The translations under genes and the position numbers were made by a program. From NCBI GenBank assembly GCA_964525965.1, contig CAZGKA010000131.1, positions 1-16,270 on the forward strand: a stretch of DNA of 16,270 nucleotides, read 5' to 3'. Position 1 is the stretch's first letter. Every line of letters starts with the position of its first letter. This DNA is from Methanodesulfokora sp964525965. GTDB lineage: Archaea; Korarchaeota; Korarchaeia; Korarchaeales; Korarchaeaceae. This document shows, piece by piece, positions 1 through 7,336 of this stretch. The notes below the pieces were generated by a model that saw only the letters and a program-made list of their open reading frames with translations, was not told where the DNA came from and did not search any database.

Positions 1-124
1 TCTCCATGTAGTAGCCCAGCATCGACGCGTTGAGCGTGGGGAGCAGCAACAGGAGTATCGCTATTCCCACAGCCAACAGGATGGCGGTCTGCTTTCTGCT
101 TATGGTGGGCGGTTTTTCAGCCAC
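1..124 (-). CDS. N-terminal fragment of a membrane protein, truncated by the window edge
   Basis: Only the first 41 codons are present. Reading on the minus strand from a GTG at 122-124, the protein begins MAEKPPTISRKQ and continues into a hydrophobic helix (about residues 14-30) followed by NASMLGYYME. The GTG lies inside the end of the PfkB gene as GTGGCTGA, an 8-nt start/stop overlap of the same kind as the one between the first two genes of this operon, which supports both the start and co-expression. A short basic N-terminus followed by a long helix suits an integral membrane protein. A LivM/LivH-like ABC permease or another transporter is possible, but nothing diagnostic lies within the window, so I assign no function. 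Its place at the end of a nucleoside-salvage operon makes a transport role plausible. Confidence 0.6.
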   Translation of the reverse strand, partial: MAEKPPTISRKQTAILLAVGIAILLLLLPTLNASMLGYYME

Positions 125-1025
125 GATTCCACCTCCTCAGAAAGTCCATGACCTCATCCCAGGATGGAAGTCCCTCCTGTGCCCCTATTCTTGTTATCTT
201 CAGAGCAGCCACGGCGTTAGCGTGGACAAGGGCCTCCCTCACGTCGCGCCCCCTGAGTCTGGAGATCGAGTAGGCTGCAGCGAAGGCGTCCCCAGCTCCC
301 GTCGTGTCGAGAACCTCTACCTCAAAGGCTCGCTCCTTGAAGATTTTCCCCTTTGAACAGGCGATCGCTCCTTGGCTTCCGAGTTTCACCACGACCTCCT
401 CAGAGAACCTGGCCAGAAACTTGGCGGCCCTCACCGGATCTGACTCTCCAGTCATCAGCTGAGCCTCCCTCAGGTTGACAAACAGCCTTCTGACGTCCTT
501 CAAATATCTCAGGATGTCAGTTCCTACTTCATGTATTATCTTTATGCCCGGATCCCAGGATATCCCCTTAACTATCCGTAAAACCGCCTCGAGAGAGGTT
601 CTCATCACGCTGGTGACGTGAACCAGATCGCAGGACTTCAGCAGATTCTCCTTTTTTCTGAGATTTTCCTCATTGAGGAGAGCATTTGCTCCTCTGAAGG
701 TTATCATTCTTCTCTGAGCTCCCTTCTCATGAAGAATTAGAACGATCCCTGTGGGAAGATCAGCTCTTATAAGCCCATCCGTGTTGACTCCTGACCTTCT
801 CAGGGATCTCAAGTAGATCTCGCTTAAAAGATCTCTACCAAGGACCGCCACCACGTAGGCCTCCGCTCCCAGCCTCTTTGAGGCCACGGCAAAGTTGGCG
901 GCCGATCCTCCAGCGCCCACATGAAAGTTCTCCGCAAATACATCAGCATCAGGTTCCGGAATGCGAGTCACAAAGCATGTTATATCCACGTTGGCATTTC
1001 CGACAGCAACCACTTGTGGTCTCAT
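117..1025 (-). CDS. PfkB-family carbohydrate/nucleoside kinase
   Basis: This is a ribokinase-superfamily kinase of 302 residues. The sequence shows the N-terminal substrate-side segment VVAVGNANVD (residues 5-14), the glycine-rich GAGGSAANFA (37-46), and the C-terminal PfkB signature DTTGAGDAF (240-248), in which Asp246 is the expected catalytic base and GAG forms the anion hole. The open frame extends upstream to 1091, but the ATG at 1023-1025 is preferred because it forms an ATGA overlap with the uridine phosphorylase stop and begins right at the conserved fold. PfkB members phosphorylate ribose, nucleosides, ribose-1-phosphate or fructose phosphates, and sequence alone does not settle which. 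Coupling to uridine phosphorylase favours a nucleoside kinase, a ribokinase, or a ribose-1-phosphate kinase like that of the archaeal pentose bisphosphate pathway. Family assignment is firm; substrate is open. Confidence 0.9.
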   Translation of the reverse strand: MRPQVVAVGNANVDITCFVTRIPEPDADVFAENFHVGAGGSAANFAVASKRLGAEAYVVAVLGRDLLSEIYLRSLRRSGVNTDGLIRADLPTGIVLILHEKGAQRRMITFRGANALLNEENLRKKENLLKSCDLVHVTSVMRTSLEAVLRIVKGISWDPGIKIIHEVGTDILRYLKDVRRLFVNLREAQLMTGESDPVRAAKFLARFSEEVVVKLGSQGAIACSKGKIFKERAFEVEVLDTTGAGDAFAAAYSISRLRGRDVREALVHANAVAALKITRIGAQEGLPSWDEVMDFLRRWNRG

Positions 1026-1864
1026 GGCGAATCTCCCAGCAGAGATGGGTACAGGTACTTCTTGCCTTTTTTCTCCTTTAGATTGTCCCACTCGTGGAGT
1101 ATCCTCACAGCCTCATTGGCGACCTCTATGGCCTCCCTCTCGCCCTTGACCGCGAACTCGTTGGTCACCCTCTGGGCGTAAACCGCGCAGACCGTGCCCG
1201 CTCTCAGGCCAAACAGGTTGGCCAGGGTGAAGAGCGTTGCGGACTCCATCTCGAAGTTCACCACCTTGGCCGTCCTCAGATCCTCAACTATGCTCCTCAT
1301 CCAGCTTTGAAAGTAGCCGTCAAAACCCTTTCTTCCCTGACCGGTGTAAAAGCTGTCCGTCGTCGCTGTTACCCCGACGTGATAACGATAGCCGAGCTCT
1401 TCAGCCGCCTCTATAAGGGCCATGACGACCTCGTAGTTGGCGACGGCTGGGTACTCTATCCTGACGTACTGTCTGCTCGTTCCATCAAGTCTCACAGCGG
1501 CCGTTGATATTACCAAGTCTCCGACCTCGACCCCAGACTGAATGGCTCCGCAACTGCCCACCCTTATGAACGTATCAACCCCGACCCTTGCAAGCTCCTC
1601 CACGGCTATAGCGGTCGCAGGACATCCTATGCCTGTGGAGACGGCCATCAGATCGACGCCCTTGTACCGTCCTACGTGAACCACGTACTGCCTGTGCCTT
1701 GAGACCTCCCTCCTCGAATCCCACATGCTCGAGATCTTGGCCACTCTCTCAGGATCTCCGGGGAGGAGAGCATACCTCCTTGCATCTCTCCGAGAGATGC
1801 GAACGTGATACTGAACCCCTCCAGCCATCTCAGGATTTTCAGCACTAGAGAAGAATTCAGTCAT
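1022..1864 (-). CDS. udp: Uridine phosphorylase
   Basis: Cytoplasmic hexameric-type nucleoside phosphorylase that splits uridine with phosphate into uracil and ribose-1-phosphate. Seen in the 280-residue product: LLPGDPERV (33-41, phosphate site), STGIGCPATAIAVEELARVG, the region RVGSCGAIQ, VRLDGTSRQYVRIEYPAVA, and the ribose-binding FEMESATL (204-211). These segments run closely parallel to E. coli Udp as I remember it. The frame is open further upstream, but the ATG at 1862-1864 forms an ATGACTGA overlap with the thymidylate kinase stop and fits the family length. ATG at residue 13 is a weaker alternative start. The C-terminus carries a basic tail (NLKEKKGKKYLYP) beyond the usual end. Second gene of the tmk-udp-pfkB operon. 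Purine nucleoside phosphorylase activity cannot be excluded, but the VRLDG and FEMES context is typical of Udp. Confidence 0.92.
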   Translation of the reverse strand: MTEFFSSAENPEMAGGVQYHVRISRRDARRYALLPGDPERVAKISSMWDSRREVSRHRQYVVHVGRYKGVDLMAVSTGIGCPATAIAVEELARVGVDTFIRVGSCGAIQSGVEVGDLVISTAAVRLDGTSRQYVRIEYPAVANYEVVMALIEAAEELGYRYHVGVTATTDSFYTGQGRKGFDGYFQSWMRSIVEDLRTAKVVNFEMESATLFTLANLFGLRAGTVCAVYAQRVTNEFAVKGEREAIEVANEAVRILHEWDNLKEKKGKKYLYPSLLGDSP

Positions 1865-2435
1865 CCACCACACCCGCCCAACCCTTGAAGAGATTCCATA
1901 TATCTTGGGAGACCTCTTCAACGGGCCTGTTCCCGTCGACCACGAACGCACCATAGCGATCAGCTAGATCCAGAAAAATCGACCTTATCTTGGCGAGATC
2001 CTCCTTGTTTTCAAATTTCTCCTTGATTCGCGGCCTGTTGGATATTCTGCTGAGGGCCACATCGACGTCAACGTCTATTATTATCACAAGATCAGGGGGT
2101 ATGGCCCTGCTGTTTATCGAGGCCACCCACTCTAGGGGAAGTCTGCTTCCCTGGTACGCCAACGAGGACAGGACATACCTGTCGGATACGACAAACGAGT
2201 CCTTGAGGTGGTCCCTAAACGACTCTATGTGATGAAGCCTATCGGCCGCAAACAGAAGAGCTAGGACATCCTCGCCGGCGGAGATCTCTCCCTTGAGGAT
2301 CTTTCTGATCAACGACCCTATGGGTCCGTCCGATGGTTCCCCCGTGAGCACAGCCTTAAATCCTAGCTCCCTTATCCGGTCAACCAATATCCTCGACTGA
2401 GTGGTCGTGCCAGCGCCGTCTATCCCTTCCAGCAC
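1857..2435 (-). CDS. tmk: Thymidylate kinase (dTMP kinase)
   Basis: Phosphorylates dTMP to dTDP with ATP, after either salvage or de novo synthesis. The 192-residue product shows the P-loop segment EGIDGAGTTTQ, then GEPSDGPIGSLIR (substrate side), DRYVLSSLAYQG (the DR-Y/H motif) and a LID-like stretch RISNRPRIKEKFE. The lysine normally found in the P-loop (GSGKST or GAGKTT) is threonine here. From memory the GTTTQ form recurs in a minority of Tmk sequences, so this need not mean inactivity. The start is uncertain. GTG at 2433-2435 is the only standard start in the frame, yet it removes most of the first beta strand residues, since upstream in-frame codons read S-G-L-I before V-L-E-G. AGGAGA at 2448-2453 lies 12 nt upstream of the GTG. 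First gene of its operon and divergent from prs. Confidence 0.88.
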   Translation of the reverse strand: MLEGIDGAGTTTQSRILVDRIRELGFKAVLTGEPSDGPIGSLIRKILKGEISAGEDVLALLFAADRLHHIESFRDHLKDSFVVSDRYVLSSLAYQGSRLPLEWVASINSRAIPPDLVIIIDVDVDVALSRISNRPRIKEKFENKEDLAKIRSIFLDLADRYGAFVVDGNRPVEEVSQDIWNLFKGWAGVVDD

Positions 2436-2470
2436 TATGAGCCCTGATCTCCTAGCCAGCTCTTGACACC

Positions 2471-2505
2471 CTTTTAAACAGGCCTCAGAAGCTAAAAAAT
2501 AAAAC
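2471..2505. promoter_or_regulatory. Divergent promoter region between tmk and prs
   Basis: Two AT-rich archaeal TATA-like elements sit in the 90-nt gap between the tmk and prs starts. CTTTTAAAC (2471-2479) is nearly symmetrical and could direct tmk on the minus strand, with initiation near 2449. AAAAAATAAAA (2494-2504) lies about 28 nt ahead of the ATG at 2526 and could direct a leaderless or nearly leaderless prs mRNA; the first element could also serve prs with a longer leader. No repressor-like palindrome is obvious. The assignment rests on spacing and composition only. Confidence 0.5.
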
Positions 2506-2525
2506 TATCATGGGAGATGTTGCTT

Positions 2526-3440
2526 ATGCTGATCGTCGGACCGAAGGATGACTTCAACCTGAGACTTTCAGAGCTTACCGGCTTTGATCTTGTGGAGCTT
2601 GAAGAGCGGGTTTTTCCCGATGGAGAGATATGTCCCCGGGTCATCCTAAATGGAAGGGATCTAGAAGGGGAAGAGGTCCTGCTATCCACTAGGATGAGCT
2701 CTGGTGGAGGTAACCCCAATTCCTATCTCGTTGAGGTTTTGTTGACAGCCATAAACCTCAAGAGGGAGCTTGGGGCTCGTAAGATTGTGGCTCTTCTTCC
2801 CTATTTTCCGTACGCTAGACAGGACAACATCTTCAGGAAAGGGGAACCTCTCAGCTCGAAGTACGTGGCCGACCTCCTGAGAGATGCTGGAGTCGACGAG
2901 GTCATAAGCGTCACCGTCCACCTCCACAGACTGAAGTCGTTCCAAGATCTGTTCGCCGGAGGGGTGAGGGCGATCAACATTTCAGGATTCGAGAGCTTGG
3001 CAAGATATCTCCTAAAGAAGGATCTCACTTCTCCCTTCATACTAGCTCCTGACACGGAAGGAATTCACTGGGCTAGGGAACTGGCGAAGTTCATGGATAT
3101 AGCTGAGTTTGAGTCATTCGAGAAGGAGAGGGACCTCGCCACGGGGGAGATAAGGACGAAAATCAAGGAGCTGAACCTTAATGGCAGGGATGTCATAGTG
3201 GTGGACGATATGGTGTCCACAGGGGGGACCATGGCCAACGCCGTGAGAGAGGCAAAGAGGATGGGTGCCAGAAGGATAATCTCAGCCTTTGTCCACCCAG
3301 TTCTGGTAAAAGGAGCTCTAGACAGAATACTGGGCGCCGGTGCTGATGAGATCGTCGCTACCGATACGCTGAGATGGGCGGGATCTAGGGTATCGGTCAC
3401 CGATGAGGTGAGCAGATACTTGGGGAGGGTTCGAGCTTGA
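2526..3440 (+). CDS. prs: Ribose-phosphate pyrophosphokinase (PRPP synthetase)
   Basis: Converts ribose-5-phosphate and ATP to PRPP, the activated ribose for purine, pyrimidine, NAD, histidine and tryptophan synthesis and for base salvage. The 304-residue product shows FPDGE (30-34), the ATP-site block LLPYFPYARQDNIFRKGEPLS, a VHLH metal/ATP segment, PDTEG, KERDLATGEI, and the PRPP-binding loop VVDDMVSTGGT (about 225-235). Length matches the archaeal family. The ATG at 2517 is also in frame, but GGGAG at 2512-2516 is almost contiguous with it and sits 9 nt before the ATG at 2526, which gives the expected N-terminus MLIVGPKDD. The stop overlaps the start of the next gene (TTGA), so the two are probably translated together. 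Near uridine phosphorylase and a nucleoside importer, it likely feeds salvaged ribose into nucleotide synthesis. Confidence 0.95.
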   Translation: MLIVGPKDDFNLRLSELTGFDLVELEERVFPDGEICPRVILNGRDLEGEEVLLSTRMSSGGGNPNSYLVEVLLTAINLKRELGARKIVALLPYFPYARQDNIFRKGEPLSSKYVADLLRDAGVDEVISVTVHLHRLKSFQDLFAGGVRAINISGFESLARYLLKKDLTSPFILAPDTEGIHWARELAKFMDIAEFESFEKERDLATGEIRTKIKELNLNGRDVIVVDDMVSTGGTMANAVREAKRMGARRIISAFVHPVLVKGALDRILGAGADEIVATDTLRWAGSRVSVTDEVSRYLGRVRA

Positions 3441-3778
3441 ACTCCCTCTCTCTGGCTATACCGGTCACTCTGGCATCAGCCATGCTGATTGCCGCCGTGG
3501 CCGCAGAGCTCTTTGAACCATTGCTCATGGCTGGAGCAATTATCGTGCTGTTGACTACGATATCTTTGGTGATAGATTCTGTTAAGGGGAGAAAATATGC
3601 GCTCGTTGGGATAGCTCTGGAGTCTCTGGGTTTTTCCATAGTTGGGGCCATAATATCTCCCGTTTCTTTGGTGTTCGGAGTGATCTTCATGATATTGGGA
3701 GCAGCTGGAGCAGCGCTCATTCCCTTCAACATGAAGAGAGGGGAGGAAAAGAAAGAAGGGGATGTACGGGCTTCCTGA
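3437..3778 (+). CDS. Small four-helix membrane protein of unknown function
   Basis: I do not recognise this 113-residue protein. It begins with TTG in the overlap TTGA shared with the prs stop, and GGGAGGG about 7-9 nt upstream is a good ribosome binding site, so the uncommon start is credible. Hydrophobicity suggests four helices: about residues 6-24, 28-47, 54-74 and 77-97. They are joined by very short loops, with one charged turn (DSVKGRK, about 47-53) and a charged C-terminal tail (KRGEEKKEGDVRAS). Small residues (Ala, Gly, Ser) are frequent in the helices, as in tightly packed bundles. There is no signal peptide distinct from helix 1 and no recognisable catalytic motif. It ends 9 nt before the convergent permease gene. 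Translational coupling to prs implies a related or at least co-regulated role, but none can be named. Confidence 0.75.
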   Translation: MNSLSLAIPVTLASAMLIAAVAAELFEPLLMAGAIIVLLTTISLVIDSVKGRKYALVGIALESLGFSIVGAIISPVSLVFGVIFMILGAAGAALIPFNMKRGEEKKEGDVRAS

Positions 3779-3787
3779 TGATCTCTC

Positions 3788-4684
3788 CTACTCTCTCTTA
3801 TACGGCCTGCCGAGGGCCGCGGGTACCCTAGTCTTCGTGAAGAATCCTGCAGCCACGAGAAGGGTTGCTGCATACGGCAGGGACCAGACCAGCTGATCTG
3901 GTATTATTCCGCTCGGTATCGCCAGAGAGAGGGCGAAGAAGAATCCAAAGAGAAGACCGCTCAGTATCGCTAAGACCGGGTTCCACTTGGAGAAGACCAC
4001 CATGGCCAGAGCTATGAACCCCCTTCCGGCACTTATGTCCCTTGTATATGAGGCCAGCCAGTCTAGCCCTAGGAAGGTTCCTCCTAGAGCCGCAAAGATA
4101 GCGCCAACCACGGTCGCTATGAACCTGATTCTGAACACGTTTATCCCAGCGGAATCAGCAGCCTTGGGATTTTCACCGACGGCCTTCAGTCTAAGCCCTA
4201 TGGACGTTCTTTCCAGAAGATACCATGCAGCCACCCCGCTTATCAATGTCAGTATGACGAAGGGGCTTATTCCGTAAAAGTCAGGAACGCGAGCTGAGTC
4301 CGGTATCAGCGGGCTGTTCGCGAAAGTCCCCCAAGTCAGGTAGAGGGTTATAACGCCGAGCCCGTAGGCAAACACGTTGACACCCACACCCACTATTATC
4401 TGATCTCCTCCTAGGTAAACACTTATGATTCCGTGAAGTATTCCTACACAGGCACCAGCCAGAATCCCGGCTAGAAGCGCCAGCGCCAGGCTGCCTGTGA
4501 AATATCCCACGTAAACTGAAGCCAGAGCGCCCAGCATTATTATTCCCTCAAGCCCTATGTTCACCACACCGGATCTCTCAGTTATTATCTCCCCTATCGC
4601 TGGAAGAGTTATCGGCACCATCAGCCTAAGCGTGCCCAGATACAGAGGAGCCTGAAGCAGAATGGAAAGGATGCCCGCATCCAT
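3788..4684 (-). CDS. BMP-type nucleoside ABC importer, permease subunit 2
   Basis: Integral membrane permease of the branched-chain-transport superfamily, of the YufQ/BmpD type found in nucleoside importers. The 298-residue product is hydrophobic throughout with about eight helices. It shows the family segments ERSGVVNIGLEGIIMLGA near the N-terminus, GVGVNVFAYGL, and the cytoplasmic coupling loop TSIGLRLKAVGENPKAADSAGI that contacts the ATPase. A GTG directly after the upstream stop is in frame, but the ATG at 4682-4684 is preferred: GGAGGGAGGTG lies just upstream with 6 nt spacing. It is the last gene of the importer operon, following the other permease with almost no gap. This subunit pairs with permease 1 to form the channel. 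The substrate class (nucleosides or purines) is inferred from the family and the neighbours. Confidence 0.9.
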   Translation of the reverse strand: MDAGILSILLQAPLYLGTLRLMVPITLPAIGEIITERSGVVNIGLEGIIMLGALASVYVGYFTGSLALALLAGILAGACVGILHGIISVYLGGDQIIVGVGVNVFAYGLGVITLYLTWGTFANSPLIPDSARVPDFYGISPFVILTLISGVAAWYLLERTSIGLRLKAVGENPKAADSAGINVFRIRFIATVVGAIFAALGGTFLGLDWLASYTRDISAGRGFIALAMVVFSKWNPVLAILSGLLFGFFFALSLAIPSGIIPDQLVWSLPYAATLLVAAGFFTKTRVPAALGRPYKRE

Positions 4685-4687
4685 CAC

Positions 4688-5758
4688 TCACACCTCCCTC
4701 CTCCTAATCCCCTGGATCAGCCTCAGTATCTCAGGTATCGAGACGAAGATTATTATGATTCCCTGAACTACAAGTCCAAGCTCTAGGGGAACCCCGGTCC
4801 TCCCCCCAACAGACGTGCTGCGCTGAACCGCCTGTATTCCAGTCTTTAACATAGCGAAGAATATGCTGGACAGGATTATCCCTATGGGGTGATTTCTTCC
4901 GACGAGGGAGACCGCTATTCCATCAAATCCCATGTTCTTCACTATGCTCAGCCCAGTATCTGTATAGTAGAAGCGGCCCATGACCTCGAAAGCTCCTGCT
5001 AAAGCAGCTGCAGCTCCGCTGAGAAACATTGACACGACCATTGTCCTCCTAACATCTATCCCCCCGTATTTAGCAGCAGAAGGGTTGAGTCCGACGGCCC
5101 TTATCTCGTACCCCAGAGGAGTCCTCCACAAAAGCAAGTAGAAGATTAAAGCAGTTATTATCGAGAGGGGAAATGCCAAGGAAAGGTCTGTTCCAGGAAC
5201 TATGATAGGTAGTTCAGCTGAAGAGAGTATGCTCTTAGTCTTGTAAGCCTGCAATGGATCGTAGAATACATAGGTCGCCAAGTAGTTTACTAGGTACAGG
5301 GCAAGGAAGTTCATCATTATCGTGGAGACGACCTCGTTGACGCCCCTAGAGACCCTGAGCCATCCCGCTACAGCACCCCAAATGCCTCCTAACAGGATGG
5401 CTAGGGCCATTATGGAGAGCTGATGTAGGACGGGAGGAAGGGGTATGAAGGCTCCTATAGCTACGGCCGCTAGAACACCGAAGTACATCTGACCTTCGGC
5501 TCCTATGTTGAACAGAGATGCCCTAGCAGCTATGGCGAAGCTTAGGGCCGTCAGTATCAGGGGAGTTGAATAACTAAGCGTGTTAAGTGTTGAGTAGAGA
5601 TCTCCGAACGCTCCAGCTATCAGAGCTTCATAGAACAGTATCGGATTGAAGCCCGCAATCCAGATTATGATTCCTCCTGCCAGAAATCCGGCCAGCAGGG
5701 ATATCGCTGACTCCATCACAGGCTTGAGATAATTTTCCAGATTAGCGGAAATCTTCAT
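4688..5758 (-). CDS. BMP-type nucleoside ABC importer, permease subunit 1
   Basis: Integral membrane permease of 356 residues, of the YufP/BmpC type. It has an N-terminal helix (about 18-36), then many further helices. Diagnostic stretches are AARASLFNIGAEGQMYFG (family glycine-rich segment), RGVNEVVSTIMMNF, and the coupling loop TPLGYEIRAVGLNPSAAKYGGI that mates with the ABC ATPase. It is larger than its partner, as is usual for the first of the two permeases in these systems. The ATG at 5756-5758 overlaps the ATPase stop as ATGA, and the end abuts permease 2, so all three appear to be translated from one message. Transport direction and nucleoside class are inferred from the family. Confidence 0.92.
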   Translation of the reverse strand: MKISANLENYLKPVMESAISLLAGFLAGGIIIWIAGFNPILFYEALIAGAFGDLYSTLNTLSYSTPLILTALSFAIAARASLFNIGAEGQMYFGVLAAVAIGAFIPLPPVLHQLSIMALAILLGGIWGAVAGWLRVSRGVNEVVSTIMMNFLALYLVNYLATYVFYDPLQAYKTKSILSSAELPIIVPGTDLSLAFPLSIITALIFYLLLWRTPLGYEIRAVGLNPSAAKYGGIDVRRTMVVSMFLSGAAAALAGAFEVMGRFYYTDTGLSIVKNMGFDGIAVSLVGRNHPIGIILSSIFFAMLKTGIQAVQRSTSVGGRTGVPLELGLVVQGIIIIFVSIPEILRLIQGIRRREV

Positions 5759-7287
5759 GAGATCGCCTCCAGACGAAGCCCTCCCATCATGAGACCTATC
5801 TTCTCCTGGGTGACCTCGGAAGGACGGACTATCCCCATGAACTCACCCTCATACATGACGGCAACCCTGTCCGAGAGGGAGAGCACTTCATCTAAATCAG
5901 CCGAGATCAATAGAACGGCCTTACCTTCATTTTTCATCCTGATGAGGAGTCTCCTGATGTACTCCGTTGCTGCAACATCGAGACCTCTCGTGGGTTGAGA
6001 CGCAATCACCACGCTGGGTTCCTTGCTCAGCTCTCTTCCAACTATTAGTTTCTGTTGATTTCCCCCGCTCAAGCTTCTGGCCGGGAAATCGGGCCCTGGA
6101 GCCTCAACAGCGAAGTTCCTTATTATGGACTTTGCCCATTCCTGAATTTTGGATTCGTCGAGCATGCCGTACTTGGAGATAAACCTCCTGCTCCTGTGTA
6201 TACCCAGTATGGCGTTTTCCTTCAAAGAGAACTCGAGGATTATCCCCCACTTGTGTCTATCCTCCGGTATGTGCCCAAGACCCAGCGCGTAGAGCTCCAT
6301 AGGATTGAGACCTGTTACCTTTTTGGACCTTATGTAAATGTCCCCCTTCTCAGGCGTCCTCAGACCACAGATCGCTTCAACCAACTCGCTTTGACCGTTA
6401 CCTTCGACACCAGCTATGCCGAAGATCTCGCCAGACCTTACCGAGAGGGACACGCCCTTAACTGCGTAACCTCCCCTATCGTTTCTGACCCACAAGTTCT
6501 CGACCTTCAGGTAGATCTCACCGGGTGCAGTCTTTTCGGCCTTCTCCACCCCCGCAAGCTTCCTTCCGACCATCATGGTGGCGAGCTCCTCCATGGAGAC
6601 CTCCTCTGTCCTCCTAACTCCAACGACGAGGCCCTTTCTCAGCACCGTCACCCTGTCAGTTATCGCCTTGACCTCCTTCAGCTTGTGTGTTATGAATATG
6701 ACTGTCTTTCCCTCTTCCTTTATCCTTCTGAGGAAAGAAAAAAGCTCCTTAACCTCAATAGGTGTGAGAACAGCTGTTGGTTCATCTAGAATGAGAATAT
6801 CCGCCTCCCTGTAGAGCATCTTCAGTATCTCTATCCTCTGGCGTACACCGACGGGGAGCGTCTCTACCGGCGCATCGAGGTCAACTTTTAAGCCCACCCT
6901 CTCCATGAGCTCCGTTATCCTCTCCTTAGCCTTCCTTCTATCTATCAGGATCCCCTTCTTCCTGGGTTCAGTTCCCAGTATGATGTTATCGAGGGCTGTG
7001 AAGACAGGTATCAGCATGAAGTGCTGGTGAACCATCCCTATGCCTAGCATCATAGCGTCCTTGGGGCTGGAGATCTTGACCTGTTCTCCCCTCACGAAGA
7101 TCTTACCGGAGGTTATAGGAACGATCCCATAGAGTATGCTCATCAGGGTTGTCTTACCAGCTCCGTTCTCACCCAAGAGACCATGTATCTCCCCGGGGAG
7201 GACCTCGAAGGTCACCCCCCTCAGGGCCACGGTGCCATCCGGGTAGACCTTCTTTATGTTCTCCATCCTTATTATTGACTCAGGCAT
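5755..7287 (-). CDS. BMP-type nucleoside ABC importer, two-domain ATPase
   Basis: Energises the importer by ATP hydrolysis at the cytoplasmic face. The 510-residue protein is a tandem of two ABC domains. The first has Walker A GENGAGKT (39-46), an atypical signature LPVGVRQR (144-151) and Walker B ILILDEPT (164-171). The second has the degenerate Walker A GVEGNGQS, a canonical signature LSGGNQQK, and a weakened Walker B VVIASQPTRG that lacks the usual Asp-Glu pair. This asymmetry, with a good nucleotide site in the first half and a good signature in the second, is normal for the RbsA/MglA/YufO group. It follows the binding-protein gene after a 49-nt gap and overlaps permease 1 by ATGA. A purine-rich AAGGAAAG about 8 nt before the ATG can serve as ribosome binding site. 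Confidence 0.94.
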   Translation of the reverse strand: MPESIIRMENIKKVYPDGTVALRGVTFEVLPGEIHGLLGENGAGKTTLMSILYGIVPITSGKIFVRGEQVKISSPKDAMMLGIGMVHQHFMLIPVFTALDNIILGTEPRKKGILIDRRKAKERITELMERVGLKVDLDAPVETLPVGVRQRIEILKMLYREADILILDEPTAVLTPIEVKELFSFLRRIKEEGKTVIFITHKLKEVKAITDRVTVLRKGLVVGVRRTEEVSMEELATMMVGRKLAGVEKAEKTAPGEIYLKVENLWVRNDRGGYAVKGVSLSVRSGEIFGIAGVEGNGQSELVEAICGLRTPEKGDIYIRSKKVTGLNPMELYALGLGHIPEDRHKWGIILEFSLKENAILGIHRSRRFISKYGMLDESKIQEWAKSIIRNFAVEAPGPDFPARSLSGGNQQKLIVGRELSKEPSVVIASQPTRGLDVAATEYIRRLLIRMKNEGKAVLLISADLDEVLSLSDRVAVMYEGEFMGIVRPSEVTQEKIGLMMGGLRLEAIS

Positions 7288-7304
7288 CTCTGACCACTTT
7301 CCTT

Positions 7305-7333
7305 AGAGGAGAAAAAGGGAGGGGGAGAGGGAG
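7305..7333. promoter_or_regulatory. 29-nt polypurine/polypyrimidine tract between binding protein and ATPase
   Basis: The plus strand is unbroken purine for 29 nt, so the importer mRNA carries a pyrimidine tract including UUUUU between the binding-protein stop and the ATPase start. It is the only sizeable gap in an operon whose other junctions overlap. It may act as a partial T-rich terminator or an mRNA 3'-end processing site that leaves more binding protein than ATPase and permease. No strong hairpin is apparent. Function is inferred from position. Confidence 0.35.
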
Positions 7334-7336
7334 TCC

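Noticed and set aside
1026..1091. Upstream extension of the PfkB kinase (start at 1091)
   Set aside because: The extra 22 residues lie inside the uridine phosphorylase gene, have no family counterpart, and the ATGA overlap start is better.
3397..3873. Minus-strand 158-codon open frame opposite the small membrane protein
   Set aside because: Spans two convergent genes antisense, with a low-complexity Ser/Ala/Ile composition from the reversed membrane-helix codons.
6055..6789. Plus-strand 244-codon open frame inside the ATPase gene
   Set aside because: Antisense to both ABC domains, with no recognisable family pattern; the ATPase motifs explain the sequence.
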